This document shows, piece by piece, positions 17,354 to 25,975 of a stretch of 55,215 nt of DNA. Origin of the DNA: Streptomyces fragilis (GTDB taxonomy: Bacteria > Actinomycetota > Actinomycetes > Streptomycetales > Streptomycetaceae); assembly GCF_003112515.1 (NCBI RefSeq), contig NZ_BEVZ01000015.1:1-55215 (forward strand), written 5' to 3'. The notes beneath the pieces were generated by a model. That model was not told the origin of the DNA and ran no database searches. It saw only the letters and a program-made list of their open reading frames with translations. The first letter of the stretch is position 1, and every line of letters begins with the position of its first letter. The position numbers were made by a program, and so were the translations under genes.

Positions 17354-18046
17354 TTACGTGCGCTCGTCGCGGTGGAGCTGGTCAGGAGGCTCGAGAGGGG
17401 AGGTGCTGCCGTGGTGAGGGGGCCTGGTGGCCCGTTGACGGGTCGAGCGGATGAGGACGAGGACCAGGGCGGCCAGGTCTGCCGCCCCGACGGCGTCGTC
17501 CGCAAGGCGGGTGGTCTGCAAGGGGCCGACCTGGTCCAGCCGGACGCCTTCCAGCTCCAGGACGTAGCCGAGGGTGAGCATGGCAAGGCGGGCGTTGCCG
17601 TCCGCGAAGGGGTGGAAGAAGGCGACGTCCAGGTAGGCCCTGGCTGCGCGTGAGGCCAGGGGGACCCGTGGGTCGGTGCTGTCGCGCAGGCAGCGCTCGA
17701 AGTCGCGCTGGGTGTGCGGCGTCAGGGCGTAGCGTTCCCGGCCGCCTTTGGCGAAGGCGTCGCCTCGTCGGAAGCGCACGTCAGGCCGGCCAAGGATTAG
17801 CCGCTGCCATCCGGTCAGAAGTGCGCAGGTGAGGGGGCGTCTGCGGGAGGCGTCTGTGCGTGACTGAGTCAGGGCCGCGAGCAGTCGGTGGCCTCGATCG
17901 ACGTCCGGGGAGCGGTTTCCTTCCCTGCACCAGGTGGTGAGGCCGTCCACGAGGGGTTCGACGGGGGCCGGTGCCGCGCCGGCCGCGGAAGTCCAGTCGG
18001 CCTGGTTCCTGGCCTGCATCCAGGCGGCCAAGGCGTCAGCGCTCAC
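17354..18046 (-). CDS. Fic-domain protein
   Basis: 230 residues. The Fic active-site loop reads FFHPFADGNARLAMLTL (about residues 140-156), with the catalytic His and the Asp-Gly-Asn that bind nucleotide phosphates. The canonical last Gly/Lys before Arg is Ala here, seen also in some natural Fic proteins. Fic enzymes usually AMPylate target proteins. No inhibitory (S/T)xxxE(G/N) helix is obvious, so control may come from its partner. GTG 18046 lies inside the end of the upstream gene (11-bp overlap), so the two are co-translated. It may be a toxin-like module; that is inference from family and pairing. Confidence 0.75.
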   Translation of the reverse strand: MSADALAAWMQARNQADWTSAAGAAPAPVEPLVDGLTTWCREGNRSPDVDRGHRLLAALTQSRTDASRRRPLTCALLTGWQRLILGRPDVRFRRGDAFAKGGRERYALTPHTQRDFERCLRDSTDPRVPLASRAARAYLDVAFFHPFADGNARLAMLTLGYVLELEGVRLDQVGPLQTTRLADDAVGAADLAALVLVLIRSTRQRATRPPHHGSTSPLEPPDQLHRDERT

Positions 18047-18605
18047 GGTAGGGCCGCACTCCGGTCAGGTCGACGGCGAGGTCCTCTCCCACCACGTCGA
18101 TCAGGGTCCGTGACGGCGCGGTCCAGCTCGTGAACCGCCCGCCGATCGCGGTGTCGACCGCGCTCTTCGCGTCTTCCGCCTCCATGCCCGTGGAGGAGAG
18201 GAACCAGGTCAGCACCGTGTGGCAGAGTCCGTACCAGCCGCATTCGGCACCCGTGCGGTCCATGACCACGGTCACGAGTCGGGTGGCCGCTCGTTCCAGG
18301 TGCCAGCTGCGATCCTCGGCATCCGCGCCGTCGGGCGGGGTCAACTGCTCGAACCGCTCCGCCAACTCCTCCAGCCAGTCGCGCCACTCCAGCAGCGACG
18401 CGACCACGTCGGCGGCCGTTGCCGCGGGCCGGCCTACGGAGTGGGAGACACAGCACCAGCGGGTGACGACCCCACTTCCACCGCCCTCGCCGACCGCCCA
18501 GTGCCATCCGCAGGCCCACCGGCCGTATCGGGCGGCCAGAAGCGCCGTGACCTCGGTGGTGAAGCGGTGTTTGTCCATCCATGCGGCCTCGCCCGAAGGC
18601 ACCAT
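18036..18605 (-). CDS. Fic-partner hypothetical protein
   Basis: 189 residues from the ATG at 18605, overlapping the fic start by 11 bp. It has tryptophan-rich helical segments (ARYGRWACGWHWAVGEG; VVASLLEWRDWLEELAERFE; HTVLTWFLSSTGMEAEDA) and ends LTGVRPYRER. I do not recognise a family. Coding character continues in frame upstream of the ATG (IDHELAPARLPWPAVDPDRN, then FAWDEAEASSLTTTIAS) to about 18720. There GGAGGA precedes an ACG rather than ATG/GTG, so the true start may be non-canonical or lost. A role as an antitoxin or substrate of Fic is possible from the overlap only. Confidence 0.6.
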   Translation of the reverse strand: MVPSGEAAWMDKHRFTTEVTALLAARYGRWACGWHWAVGEGGGSGVVTRWCCVSHSVGRPAATAADVVASLLEWRDWLEELAERFEQLTPPDGADAEDRSWHLERAATRLVTVVMDRTGAECGWYGLCHTVLTWFLSSTGMEAEDAKSAVDTAIGGRFTSWTAPSRTLIDVVGEDLAVDLTGVRPYRER

Positions 18606-18724
18606 CGAGGCGATCGTCGTGGTGAGCGAAGATGCCTCCGCCTCGTCCCAGGCGAAGGCGTTGCGGTCGGGGTCGACGGCGGGCCAGGGCAGCCGGGCCG
18701 GAGCAAGCTCGTGGTCGATGGCCG

Positions 18725-19354
18725 TGGTGTTCCTCCAGGCTGGGTGGGTCAGGCGACCGGGTGATCATGCCAAAGGCTTCCCGTCTCGTCACGCGAGTTC
18801 GTGGCGCGCCCGTCTGCTGCCAGGGAGTGCGGTACGACGCCATCCGGCCATCTGGACCGCCCGATACGACGTTCGACTGGCGTCTGCGGTTGGTGCGTAC
18901 GCGCTTGCCGACCGGCGGTGGGTCTCTGGGAAGCCCGAGTTGGCCGTGAGCGCGTACAGCGCGATGAGGAAGGTGAAGGGCAGAGGGCAGGGAGGGGTGT
19001 CGGGACAGCCCGCCGGGCAGTACCCCCTGCCGACCGGCCATGAGGTCGTGGTCACTCTGGCGTTCGGCAGCGGTGGGACGAGCCGGGCAGCCGAGCTCTT
19101 CGTGCTGTTGGGGCGGTGCGGCCGCGTCGTCGGCAGCGGGACGGCGAGCGGTGCCGACGTGGGACGGTGGGCGGTGGGTCTCCTCGCCGGCGGAGGAGGC
19201 CCGCCGTCCGGCTGGAGTGGTGTGTTCGGTGTCGTCGGGCTTTTTCGTCGGTCGGTGGAGGCAACCGCGGACCGGGTTTCTCCGTCTTATGGGACGACGA
19301 ACGGGCCGTAGCCCTCTCTCCCTTCCCTCAGCAGAAGGGCTGACGGCCGCCGGA
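18725..19354. other. Intergenic region without recognised genes
   Basis: About 630 bases between the fic pair (minus) and the TPR-prenyl synthase operon (plus). Open frames on both strands lack coding character. The last 70 bases hold the dyad described separately and presumably the operon promoter. Confidence 0.35.
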
Positions 19355-19385
19355 CTATACACCCAAGGTATACGCGATGTGTATA
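19355..19385 (+). promoter_or_regulatory. TATACAC/GTGTATA dyad, candidate operator
   Basis: TATACAC at 19355-19361 and GTGTATA at 19379-19385 form a perfect 7-bp inverted repeat with a GGTATACG element between them, 36 bases before the TPR gene start. Such T/A-rich symmetry stands out in GC-rich DNA and fits a GntR- or TetR-type operator overlapping a promoter. The cognate regulator is not identified. Confidence 0.55.
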
Positions 19386-19420
19386 CAGGGGGGTCCGGGC
19401 CACCGAACGGAAAGGTTTTG

Positions 19421-20461
19421 ATGTACGGCAAGGCATTCGCCCCGGAGTACCAGGGCGCCCTCACCACCCTGTCCGTCAACGCACCGCTGGCGGACGTGCT
19501 CGCGGCCGGCATCGAGCAGATGCAGGAGGCCGTGCGGGCCGGACGGACCGCCGAGGCGGCGCGCACGGGCCTGGCGGTCGCCGAGGCGCACCGGCGCCTG
19601 GGGCAGGTAGGAGAGGCCGAGCGGGCCTGGAAGGCGAGTTACCGCACGGCCCGGGAGGCCGCCGACCTGGCGGGCATGGCCTGGGCGCTGTGGAGCGGCG
19701 GCACCCTGGCCCGCCAGCGAGGCGCGTTCCCGCTGGCCCGCCGGCTGCTCGCGCTCGCCGCCGGGCTCGGTGAGCAGGCGGGGGACGTCGTCGTCCGCGG
19801 GTACTCGCTGGCGGGTCTCGCCGAGACGGGCCGCATCCAGGGGGACTACGAGGCGGTGGGCCGGCTGCACGAGCAGCTGCTCGACGAGGCCCGCAGGCGC
19901 GGGGAGGCCCGCCACACCGTCTGGGCGCTGGAGGGCATCGCCCAGATGCGGCGCAACACCGGCCAGTACGACAGCGCTTACGAACTGTTCGCCGAGGCGG
20001 CCGAGATATCCGCCCGCGCCGACGACCGGCGCGGGCACGCCTGGGCCCTGCGCGGCCTCGCCGACGTCGTCTCCGTGCGCGACGGCGACACCGGGCGGGC
20101 CCTGTCCCTGCTGTCGCAGGCCGAGGCCACGTGCAGGGAGATGAAACTGAAGAGCGCTCTCGCCTACAACCTCAAGATGCGGGGCAACGTCCTCTACCGC
20201 GCCGGGCGCTACGCCGAGGCGCGTGACCTGTACCGGGACGCGCTGGCGGAGTTCCGTGAGATGACCGAGCCGCGCGGTGAGACGCTGGCCCGGCTCGGGC
20301 TGGCCAAGGCACAGGCCCGACTGGGCTGTGACCGCGCCACGACGGCGGCCGAACTCGCCGAACTCGCCCGTGTGACCGAGCGGATCGGACTGCGGCACGC
20401 CCGGGAGATGGTCGCCCGGGCCCAGGCGGAGTTCGTCCCGGACGGGGAGGTCTGCGCGTGA
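19421..20461 (+). CDS. TPR-repeat protein coupled to prenyl synthase
   Basis: 346 residues built from tetratricopeptide repeats across most of the length. Recognisable units include EAARTGLAVAEAHRRLGQVG, WALEGIAQMRRNTGQYDSAY, WALRGLADVVSVRDGDTGRA and LKMRGNVLYRAGRYAEARDL. It has no signal peptide or enzyme domain, so it is probably a cytosolic scaffold or regulatory protein. ATG 19421 follows GAACGGAAAGG. The stop overlaps the GTG of the prenyl synthase gene by 4 bp, so the two are a coupled operon. The 19355-19385 dyad likely controls both. The functional link to isoprenoid synthesis is inferred from the pairing. Confidence 0.85.
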   Translation: MYGKAFAPEYQGALTTLSVNAPLADVLAAGIEQMQEAVRAGRTAEAARTGLAVAEAHRRLGQVGEAERAWKASYRTAREAADLAGMAWALWSGGTLARQRGAFPLARRLLALAAGLGEQAGDVVVRGYSLAGLAETGRIQGDYEAVGRLHEQLLDEARRRGEARHTVWALEGIAQMRRNTGQYDSAYELFAEAAEISARADDRRGHAWALRGLADVVSVRDGDTGRALSLLSQAEATCREMKLKSALAYNLKMRGNVLYRAGRYAEARDLYRDALAEFREMTEPRGETLARLGLAKAQARLGCDRATTAAELAELARVTERIGLRHAREMVARAQAEFVPDGEVCA

Positions 20462-21492
20462 CGGTGACGGCCGTACCGGCGGCACCGGCGACGCCGGCCC
20501 GGACCGTCGACCGGTGCGCGCGGTTGACCCGGCCGGCGTTGCGGGAGGCCGTCGGCCGGCTGCACCCCTGGGTCGGTGAGATGGCCGCCTACTCCTTCGG
20601 CTGGTGCGACGTGGGCGGCGCCCCGGTCACCGCCCCCGGCGGCAAGGGCCTACGGCAGGCCCTGGCCGTGCTCGGTGCGGAGATCGCCGGAGCGCCCCCG
20701 CAGACAGGGGTGCCCGCCGCCGTCGCGGTGGAACTGGTGCACGCCTTCTCGCTCCTGCACGACGACATCATGGACGGCGACCCGGTGCGGCGGAGTCGTC
20801 CCGCCGTCTGGCGGGCGTACGGGACCGGCCCCGCCGTCCTCGCCGGCGACGCCCTCTTCGCGCTGGCCGTCGACACCCTCGCCACGTCCGGCGGCGGGAT
20901 CGAGGGCGTACGGCTGCTGTCGGCGGCGCTGGGCGACCTGGTGCGCGGACAGGCCGACGACCTGCTGTTCGCGGGGCGCCCGTGGACCGGGCCACGCCGT
21001 GTGCGGAGCACGGAGTACCGGCACATGGCCGAGGGCAAGACCGGTGCGCTGCTGGGCTGTTCGCTGGCCCTGGGGGCGCTGGTCGCCGGCGCGTCCCCCG
21101 CCGTGGTGGCCGGCCTCGACCGGGCCGGCCGGCAGGCGGGGGTCGCCTTCCAGATCGCGGACGACGTGCTGGGCACGTGGGGCGATCCCGCCGTCACCGG
21201 CAAGCCGGTGCACGGGGACCTGCGCGAGCGGAAGAAGACCCTGCCGGTGGTGTCCGCCCTGGAGAGCGGTCGGCCCGCCGCCCGTCGTCTCGCCGCCCTG
21301 CTCGAAGCGGACGGGGACGTGGCCAGAGCGGCGGAGCTGGCCGAGGAGGCGGGCGGACGCGCGGCGGCGCTCGCCGTGGCGCGGCGGTGCAGGGCCTCGG
21401 CGCTGTCGGAGCTCGACCGGATCCGGGCTCCCGCCCGGCCGGCCCGCGAGCTGCGGGCGTTGCTGGACGGTGTGGTGGTGCGCAGCCAGTGA
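20458..21492 (+). CDS. Polyprenyl diphosphate synthase
   Basis: 344 residues, trans-prenyltransferase (FPP/GGPP synthase) family. The first Asp-rich motif is LLHDDIMDGDPVRRSRPAVW (about residue 100), the second is FQIADDVLGTWGDP (about residue 232), with K in GGKGLRQAL and the ERKKTLPV segment near the C-terminal third. These bind Mg-diphosphates of the allylic substrate and IPP. It would elongate to C15-C20 or longer. Chain length cannot be read with confidence. GTG 20458 overlaps the upstream stop. No terpene cyclase, UbiA or other terpenoid gene is adjacent, so the end product is unknown. Confidence 0.9.
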   Translation: MTVTAVPAAPATPARTVDRCARLTRPALREAVGRLHPWVGEMAAYSFGWCDVGGAPVTAPGGKGLRQALAVLGAEIAGAPPQTGVPAAVAVELVHAFSLLHDDIMDGDPVRRSRPAVWRAYGTGPAVLAGDALFALAVDTLATSGGGIEGVRLLSAALGDLVRGQADDLLFAGRPWTGPRRVRSTEYRHMAEGKTGALLGCSLALGALVAGASPAVVAGLDRAGRQAGVAFQIADDVLGTWGDPAVTGKPVHGDLRERKKTLPVVSALESGRPAARRLAALLEADGDVARAAELAEEAGGRAAALAVARRCRASALSELDRIRAPARPARELRALLDGVVVRSQ

Positions 21493-22711
21493 CAAGGTTC
21501 GGGGCCCGGGCGGCGGGCCCCGACGCTCGTCCGGCGATCGGGGTCCGCTGCTCCGGCGCCGGGCGCGGCAGCCGCAGGTGACCTCCTGGCCCTCGCTCCC
21601 AGGGGAGCGGGGGCCTTGTGGGTCCGGTTGTCTCCGGCGTCGGCGGGTGCGTGGACGTTGTCGGTCGGGGCGTAGCGGTGGAACTCCGGTTCCGGGTGCG
21701 GCCGGGCGGTGGCCGCGGGAGACGGTGGCTCCGGTGGCGGTGGGGAGCGGGTGGTCGACGGCCGGGAACCGGCTCTGTCCGTCCGGGCGAGGACCGCCGC
21801 GCAGGGCGCGCAGGGCGCGCCGCCGACGACGCCGGCCGCACCGCCCGTGGTAGCCCCACGGGTCCACGCCTGCGTGCCAGCCGATCGGGGGCGGCCGGGT
21901 GCAGGCGACCTGGGTGCGGGTGCGGCTCGGCTCCGGGGGCCTGCGGTCTGCGGTCTGCGGTCTGCGGTCTGCGGTCTGCGGGATGGTGCGTGTGGTCGCC
22001 GCCTGTCGGAGCCGGGCCCGTGGCGAAGGCGTCTTGCAGCCGGGCCCGGTCCGGCCGGGGACGCCGCAGCCTGCGGCGTGTCGGCCGGCAGTGACCCGGC
22101 CGGCGCCCGGTGCTTGCGGCCCGCCCGCGCGCTCATTCGGTTCATCGCCGCCCTGAGGCTCCGCTGCCGGCGAAGAGGCCCGCGGGGCGTTCGTCATCGC
22201 TCGCAGCGGGATCCGCGACGTCAGGTCCGGGGTGCAGTGACGTGCGCGGTCGGTGAGCGCCGGCCGTGCCTCGGTGGTGAGGGGCGGGGCCTGTTCGGTT
22301 TCGGCGACGACCGCGTCGAGGCAGGTGGCGCCGTCGTCGGTGTCCGGGCCCTGGAGTTCGCGCACGGTGGTCCTCAACAGCCCGGTGCCGGCGGCGAGCT
22401 CGCGCCGGACAACGGCGGGGTCGCCGGGCAGGTCATGCGACCTTCGAGCAGCGCGAACACGGCGTGGTCGCCGCGTCGTGAGGCTTTTCGCGGGCTGCTA
22501 CCCGATCGCGTTCCGGCCGTCCGGCGAGATCCCCCACGTTCTGCGTCAGCTGCCTGGCCATCTGGCACGGCCTGGCCTGGCCTGGGCATTGACGGCCTGC
22601 GGTCACAGGTCACCCGCCCTGCCTGGCCCGCGGCGGGCCAGGCGGGGCGGGTCGTCTCCGGCCGCCGTGCGGGTGGTCGCTGCCGGCGATGCGAGGAGGG
22701 GGGCAGTCTGC
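21493..22711. other. 1.2-kb region without supported genes
   Basis: No gene is supported. A minus-strand stretch beginning at 22377 (VRTTVRELQGPDTDDGATCL, then VVAETEQAPPLTTEARPAL) reads like protein for about 45 residues and may be a remnant. Just before it, DHAVFALLEGRMTCP lies in another frame. A 7-bp tandem repeat occurs at 21941. Confidence 0.35.
21941..21981. repeat. 7-bp tandem repeat (CTGCGGT)5
   Basis: Five exact copies of CTGCGGT from 21941 to 21975 plus a partial sixth. It is in non-coding sequence. Confidence 0.9.
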
Positions 22712-23620
22712 TCAGGTGGTGCTGTGTGCCGGGGTGATGCGGGCGAGTGCGCCGATCTCCAGTGCGGTCCACACGGCGCCGTCGGGGCCGATGGCGATGC
22801 CGTGGGGTTCACAGCGGGGGGTGGGCAGGTCGTGGACGGTGACGGAGCCGTCGGGGGTGATCGCGCCGACGCGGTTGCCTCCCCATTCGGTGAACCACGC
22901 GGTGCCCTGTCCGTCGACGGTGACGGCGTGCGGCCGGGCGGTGCGGTCGGGCAGAGGGAACTCGGTGATCTGCCCGTCGGGGGTGATCCGGCCGATCTGT
23001 CCGGCGGCGATCTCGACGAACCACAGTGCTCCGTCGTGGCCTGCGGCGATTCCCACCGGTGCTGCCGCCTCGGTCGGCAGGGGGTGGAGGGTGACGGCGC
23101 CGTCCATGCCGATCCGGCCGATGGCGTTGGCCTGGTTGAGGGTGAACCACATGCCGCCGTCGCTGGCGGCGGTGATCGCGGAGGGGAACGCGCCCGCGAC
23201 GGGGAGAGGGAACTCGGTGATGTGGCCGTCGGCGGTGATGCGGCCGATGCGGTCGGCGGCGGTCTCGGTGAACCACAGGGCGCCGTCGGGTGCCGGCGCG
23301 ATACCGAACGGCCCACAGCCGGGCGTGGGCAGGTCGAACTCGTCGATGACGCCGTCGGTGGTGATCCGCCCGATCCGGTCCGCCCTGTACTCGGTGAACC
23401 ACAGGGCGCCGTCGGGGCCGCGGGTGATGACGGTCGGTCCGCTGTCGGGGTCGAGCCGGTGGCTCGTCGGCTCCTGGCCGGGGACGAGCCGGCCGATCCG
23501 GCCGCTGTGGACGAGGGTGAACCACAGGGCGCCGTCCGGGCCCGTGGTGAGGGCGTAGGGTCCGGCCGCACTGTCGGCCACCGGATGTTCTTCGACGATC
23601 ACTCGGGGCGCTCGGGTCAC
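22712..23620 (-). CDS. vgb: Streptogramin B lyase (Vgb-type)
   Basis: 302 residues made of seven beta-propeller blades, each with the signature PDGALWFTE ... IGRIT-DG-I-EF-LP (for example GPDGALWFTEYRADRIGRIT and TPDGQITEFPLPDRTARPHA). This is the Vgb family, which linearises group B streptogramins by an elimination reaction. A His and Glu of the active-site region are in PHAVTVDGQGTAWFTEWGGN. The GTG start at 23620 follows GGAGAAG and overlaps the vat stop (GTGA), so the two are translationally coupled. Many actinomycetes carry Vgb-like proteins, but the direct pairing with Vat strongly supports streptogramin resistance. Confidence 0.88.
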   Translation of the reverse strand: MTRAPRVIVEEHPVADSAAGPYALTTGPDGALWFTLVHSGRIGRLVPGQEPTSHRLDPDSGPTVITRGPDGALWFTEYRADRIGRITTDGVIDEFDLPTPGCGPFGIAPAPDGALWFTETAADRIGRITADGHITEFPLPVAGAFPSAITAASDGGMWFTLNQANAIGRIGMDGAVTLHPLPTEAAAPVGIAAGHDGALWFVEIAAGQIGRITPDGQITEFPLPDRTARPHAVTVDGQGTAWFTEWGGNRVGAITPDGSVTVHDLPTPRCEPHGIAIGPDGAVWTALEIGALARITPAHSTT

Positions 23621-24273
23621 AGGGGCTTCTCCAGGGCGTGCTCGCGGGCGATGCGGGCGATGTCGGCCGGTGTTCCGGCCATGATGGTGCGGGCGTGTTC
23701 GGTGACGAGGTCCGCGGGCCAGTCCCACCACGCGGCGCGCAACAGCCGCTCGATGCCGGCGTCGTCGAAGCGCTGCCGGATCGGCCTGGCCGGGTTGCCG
23801 CCGACGATCGTGTACGGCGGGACGTCGGCGGTGACCACTGTGCCGGCCGCGACGACGGCGCCGTCTGCGATCCTTACGCCGGGCATGACCATCGCCCCGT
23901 AACCGAGCCAGACGTCGTTGCCGACGACCGTGTCACAGCGACTGGGGATGGCGGTGACGATGTCCAGCGTCTGCTCGGCCCACCGGCCGCCGAACATCGT
24001 GAACGGGTAGGTGGACACCCCCGTCATCGGATGCTCGGCGCCTGCCATCAGGAAGGTGGTTCCCGTGGCGAGCGCGCAGTACCTGCCGATGACCAGGCGC
24101 TCGGGTCCGTAGGCGTAGGAGGAGTTGCGGCGCTCGAACTGCGTGGCGCCGTCGGGATCGTCGTCATACGTGTACTCGCCCACGGCGATGTTCGGCGAGG
24201 TGACCGAGGGCTTGAGGAACACCACCCTCTCGTGCGCGGGTAAGGGATGAAGGGTGGCCGGATCGGGCGACAA
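23617..24273 (-). CDS. vat: Streptogramin A O-acetyltransferase (Vat-type)
   Basis: 218 residues of the xenobiotic acyltransferase family, a left-handed beta-helix trimer. It opens HPLPAHERVVFLKPSVTSPN with GEYTYDDD, has the catalytic-His loop AEHPMTGVSTYPFTMFGG (about residues 78-95) and the hexapeptide coil VVGNDVWLGYGAMVMPGVRI, then YTIVGGNPARPIRQRF. Vat enzymes acetylate the hydroxyl of group A streptogramins with acetyl-CoA. The start is TTG 24273, 7 bases after GAGGAG, and no ATG or GTG fits the conserved N-terminus. Codon 11 is TTA (24243-24241), so translation should need the bldA tRNA. Coupled to vgb. Confidence 0.9.
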   Translation of the reverse strand: MSPDPATLHPLPAHERVVFLKPSVTSPNIAVGEYTYDDDPDGATQFERRNSSYAYGPERLVIGRYCALATGTTFLMAGAEHPMTGVSTYPFTMFGGRWAEQTLDIVTAIPSRCDTVVGNDVWLGYGAMVMPGVRIADGAVVAAGTVVTADVPPYTIVGGNPARPIRQRFDDAGIERLLRAAWWDWPADLVTEHARTIMAGTPADIARIAREHALEKPL

Positions 24274-24623
24274 GGTGCTTCTCCTCGGGGAGGGGTGTGT
24301 CCAGTGTGCGGCGGAGGTGGGCCGGACGCCGGCATGATGATCTCGCAGGCCACCGGCATCGAACAGATTTTTTCGAGCAACGGCCGGCCGCGCTGGGCAT
24401 CAACGCCGATGAGGGCCCTCCGCCCCAGCGGTCGACCGCGCCGACGGCACCGGGACGGATGAGCCGGCGCGGCCGCAGTAACGCACCCGGGCTGACGCCG
24501 CCGGAGGCGACGGGAGCCTGGACGGGTTGACCATGGCGACAGGCCCCCAGCGCCGCGTCGCCCTGGGCCGCCGAGGAGAGTGCGGGGGCCGCTGCAGGGC
24601 TGGCCTGCAGCCGGGGTGAGCAG
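24274..24623. other. Intergenic region upstream of vat
   Basis: About 350 bases without a supported gene. The vat-vgb promoter should be here, reading leftward. A short low-GC patch (CAGATTTTTTCGAGC near 24363) is notable. Confidence 0.35.
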
Positions 24624-24932
24624 TCAGGAGGCCCGGCGGACGCGTACGTGGCCCCTGGTCCGGTCCACCACCACTGCGTAACCGGCCTGGGTGAGGATCT
24701 CCTGGAGCGCCCGTCGCAGAGCGGTGCGGATGCCCTCGTACTCGGCATCGACTCTGCCCGCGGGATCCAGTTCGTCCGCCGGGATCCAGCTCACGGTCAC
24801 CGTGCCGTGCTCCTGCCCGACCCTCAGGCCTGTCGCCTGTCCGCTCCTGGCCGATGCGATATCGAATCCGGCGCGGGTCAGGGTGCGGCAGACGTCGGCT
24901 AACAGGTCCTGCACGAAAGCTTCATCGTTCAC
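24624..24932 (-). CDS. Hypothetical protein
   Basis: 102 residues from a GTG at 24932. It shows alternating helix and strand (FVQDLLADVCRTLTRAGFDI; GTVTVSWIPADELDP; IRTALRRALQEILTQAGYAV) ending in basic RTRGHVRVRRAS. There is no signal peptide or membrane helix. It resembles small conserved actinobacterial proteins of unknown role. I do not recognise the family. The ribosome binding site is weak and the gene stands alone between vat and the YbaK-like gene. Confidence 0.6.
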   Translation of the reverse strand: MNDEAFVQDLLADVCRTLTRAGFDIASARSGQATGLRVGQEHGTVTVSWIPADELDPAGRVDAEYEGIRTALRRALQEILTQAGYAVVVDRTRGHVRVRRAS

Positions 24933-25145
24933 ATACGGAAGCTACACAGTCGATCTACGGCGTCCGGAGGCAGGGGGAGGCAGGGGCAGACCCGGGCCGG
25001 CTTCGTGCGGCTCGCCGCAGCCCGGCATCCGCACCGGTTTGCCGCCGTGTCCGCCGGCGACGCCTTCCTCCACCTCGTCGCGAGTTTCGGCGAGGAGCTG
25101 CCGATCGTGCGCGTCTGGTTCCTGGCGCTTCGCTACAGTGCGGTC

Positions 25146-25718
25146 ATGACCAGTGACCTGCGCCCGCCGTTCGGGAACTTCGAGGTTGTCCACCTGGCGC
25201 TGGAGGCCGGTGATCTTCTGTCACCGCCGGTGGCCGATGCCTTGAAGAACTGGGACGCGCGGGAAGCGGCCGAGTCGGTGCTGTACGTCGACACCGACCC
25301 GGACAAGGCTGACACGGCGGTCTTCTGCGAGACCTACGACGCGCCCCTGGATGCCTCCGCCAACTGCGTGGTGGTGGCCGCCAAGCGTGGCGGAGAGACG
25401 GCCCTGGCCGCCTGCCTGGGGCTCGCGCACACCCGGATCGACGTGAACAAGGCCGTGCGCAAGCACCTGGGTGCCCGCAAGGTGTCGTTCGCCGCGATGG
25501 ACACGGCCGTGGCCGAGACCGGCATGGAGTACGGCGGCATCACCCCCATCGGCCTCCCTGGCGCCTGGCCCCTCCTGATCGACGAGGCGGTCGCCGCGGC
25601 CTCGTACGTCCTGATCGGCAGCGGACGACGCCGGGGCAAGCTGATCCTGCCCGGCAGCGCACTGGCACAGCTGCCCGGCGCCGAGGTACTCCCCGACCTC
25701 TGCACGACCGCGCCGTAG
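25146..25718 (+). CDS. YbaK/EbsC-type tRNA-editing-like protein
   Basis: 190 residues with the YbaK/ProX fold: VNKAVRKHLGARKVSFAAMD (the Lys-containing helix and strand), then GMEYGGITPIGLPGAWPLLI and YVLIGSGRRRGKLILPGSAL. YbaK-like proteins deacylate mischarged tRNA. This longer form with a divergent N-terminal 60 residues is common in actinobacteria and its substrate is not known. ATG 25146 was chosen because homology-like sequence begins there, although the ribosome binding site is poor. Immediately downstream is a scrap of a STAS protein. The gene appears complete. Confidence 0.75.
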   Translation: MTSDLRPPFGNFEVVHLALEAGDLLSPPVADALKNWDAREAAESVLYVDTDPDKADTAVFCETYDAPLDASANCVVVAAKRGGETALAACLGLAHTRIDVNKAVRKHLGARKVSFAAMDTAVAETGMEYGGITPIGLPGAWPLLIDEAVAAASYVLIGSGRRRGKLILPGSALAQLPGAEVLPDLCTTAP

Positions 25719-25728
25719 CGGGCGAACT

Positions 25729-25860
25729 GTGTCTGTCGCACTCGCCGCCGTCCCCTCCCCTACCCCGCGCGTGCTGCGCATGGCCGGCCTCGACCAGATC
25801 TTCTCCGTCCACCCCGACGGCGACGCCGCCCGCCGCACAGCCTTGAGATGCGAGGAGCGG
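25729..25860 (+). pseudogene. C-terminal scrap of a STAS protein
   Basis: The frame reads LRMAGLDQIFSVHPDGDAAR (about 25774-25833), the typical C-terminal end of anti-sigma antagonists (xLxITGLDxVFxxxxxxxxA). The rest of the domain is absent, and the preceding 40 bases give no STAS core. It lies just upstream of an RsbW-like ATPase gene, which suggests a former antagonist-kinase pair. Confidence 0.5.
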
Positions 25861-25975
25861 GGGGGTGCGTCGAGAGGCGGCATCGGGCGGGCCCGCGGTG
25901 TGTGCCCTCGGCTCCTGGGTACGCGACAGAGGCGCAACCCCCCACTGAACGGCGAGCATTCTGAGAGAAGCCGAC

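Noticed and set aside
18789..19055. Possible small membrane protein on the minus strand
   Set aside because: One hydrophobic stretch (FTFLIALYALTA) but the rest is not protein-like and there is no ribosome binding site.
22253..23902. 549-codon open frame on the plus strand
   Set aside because: Antisense to vgb and vat, repetitive Gly/Asp translation mirroring propeller repeats.
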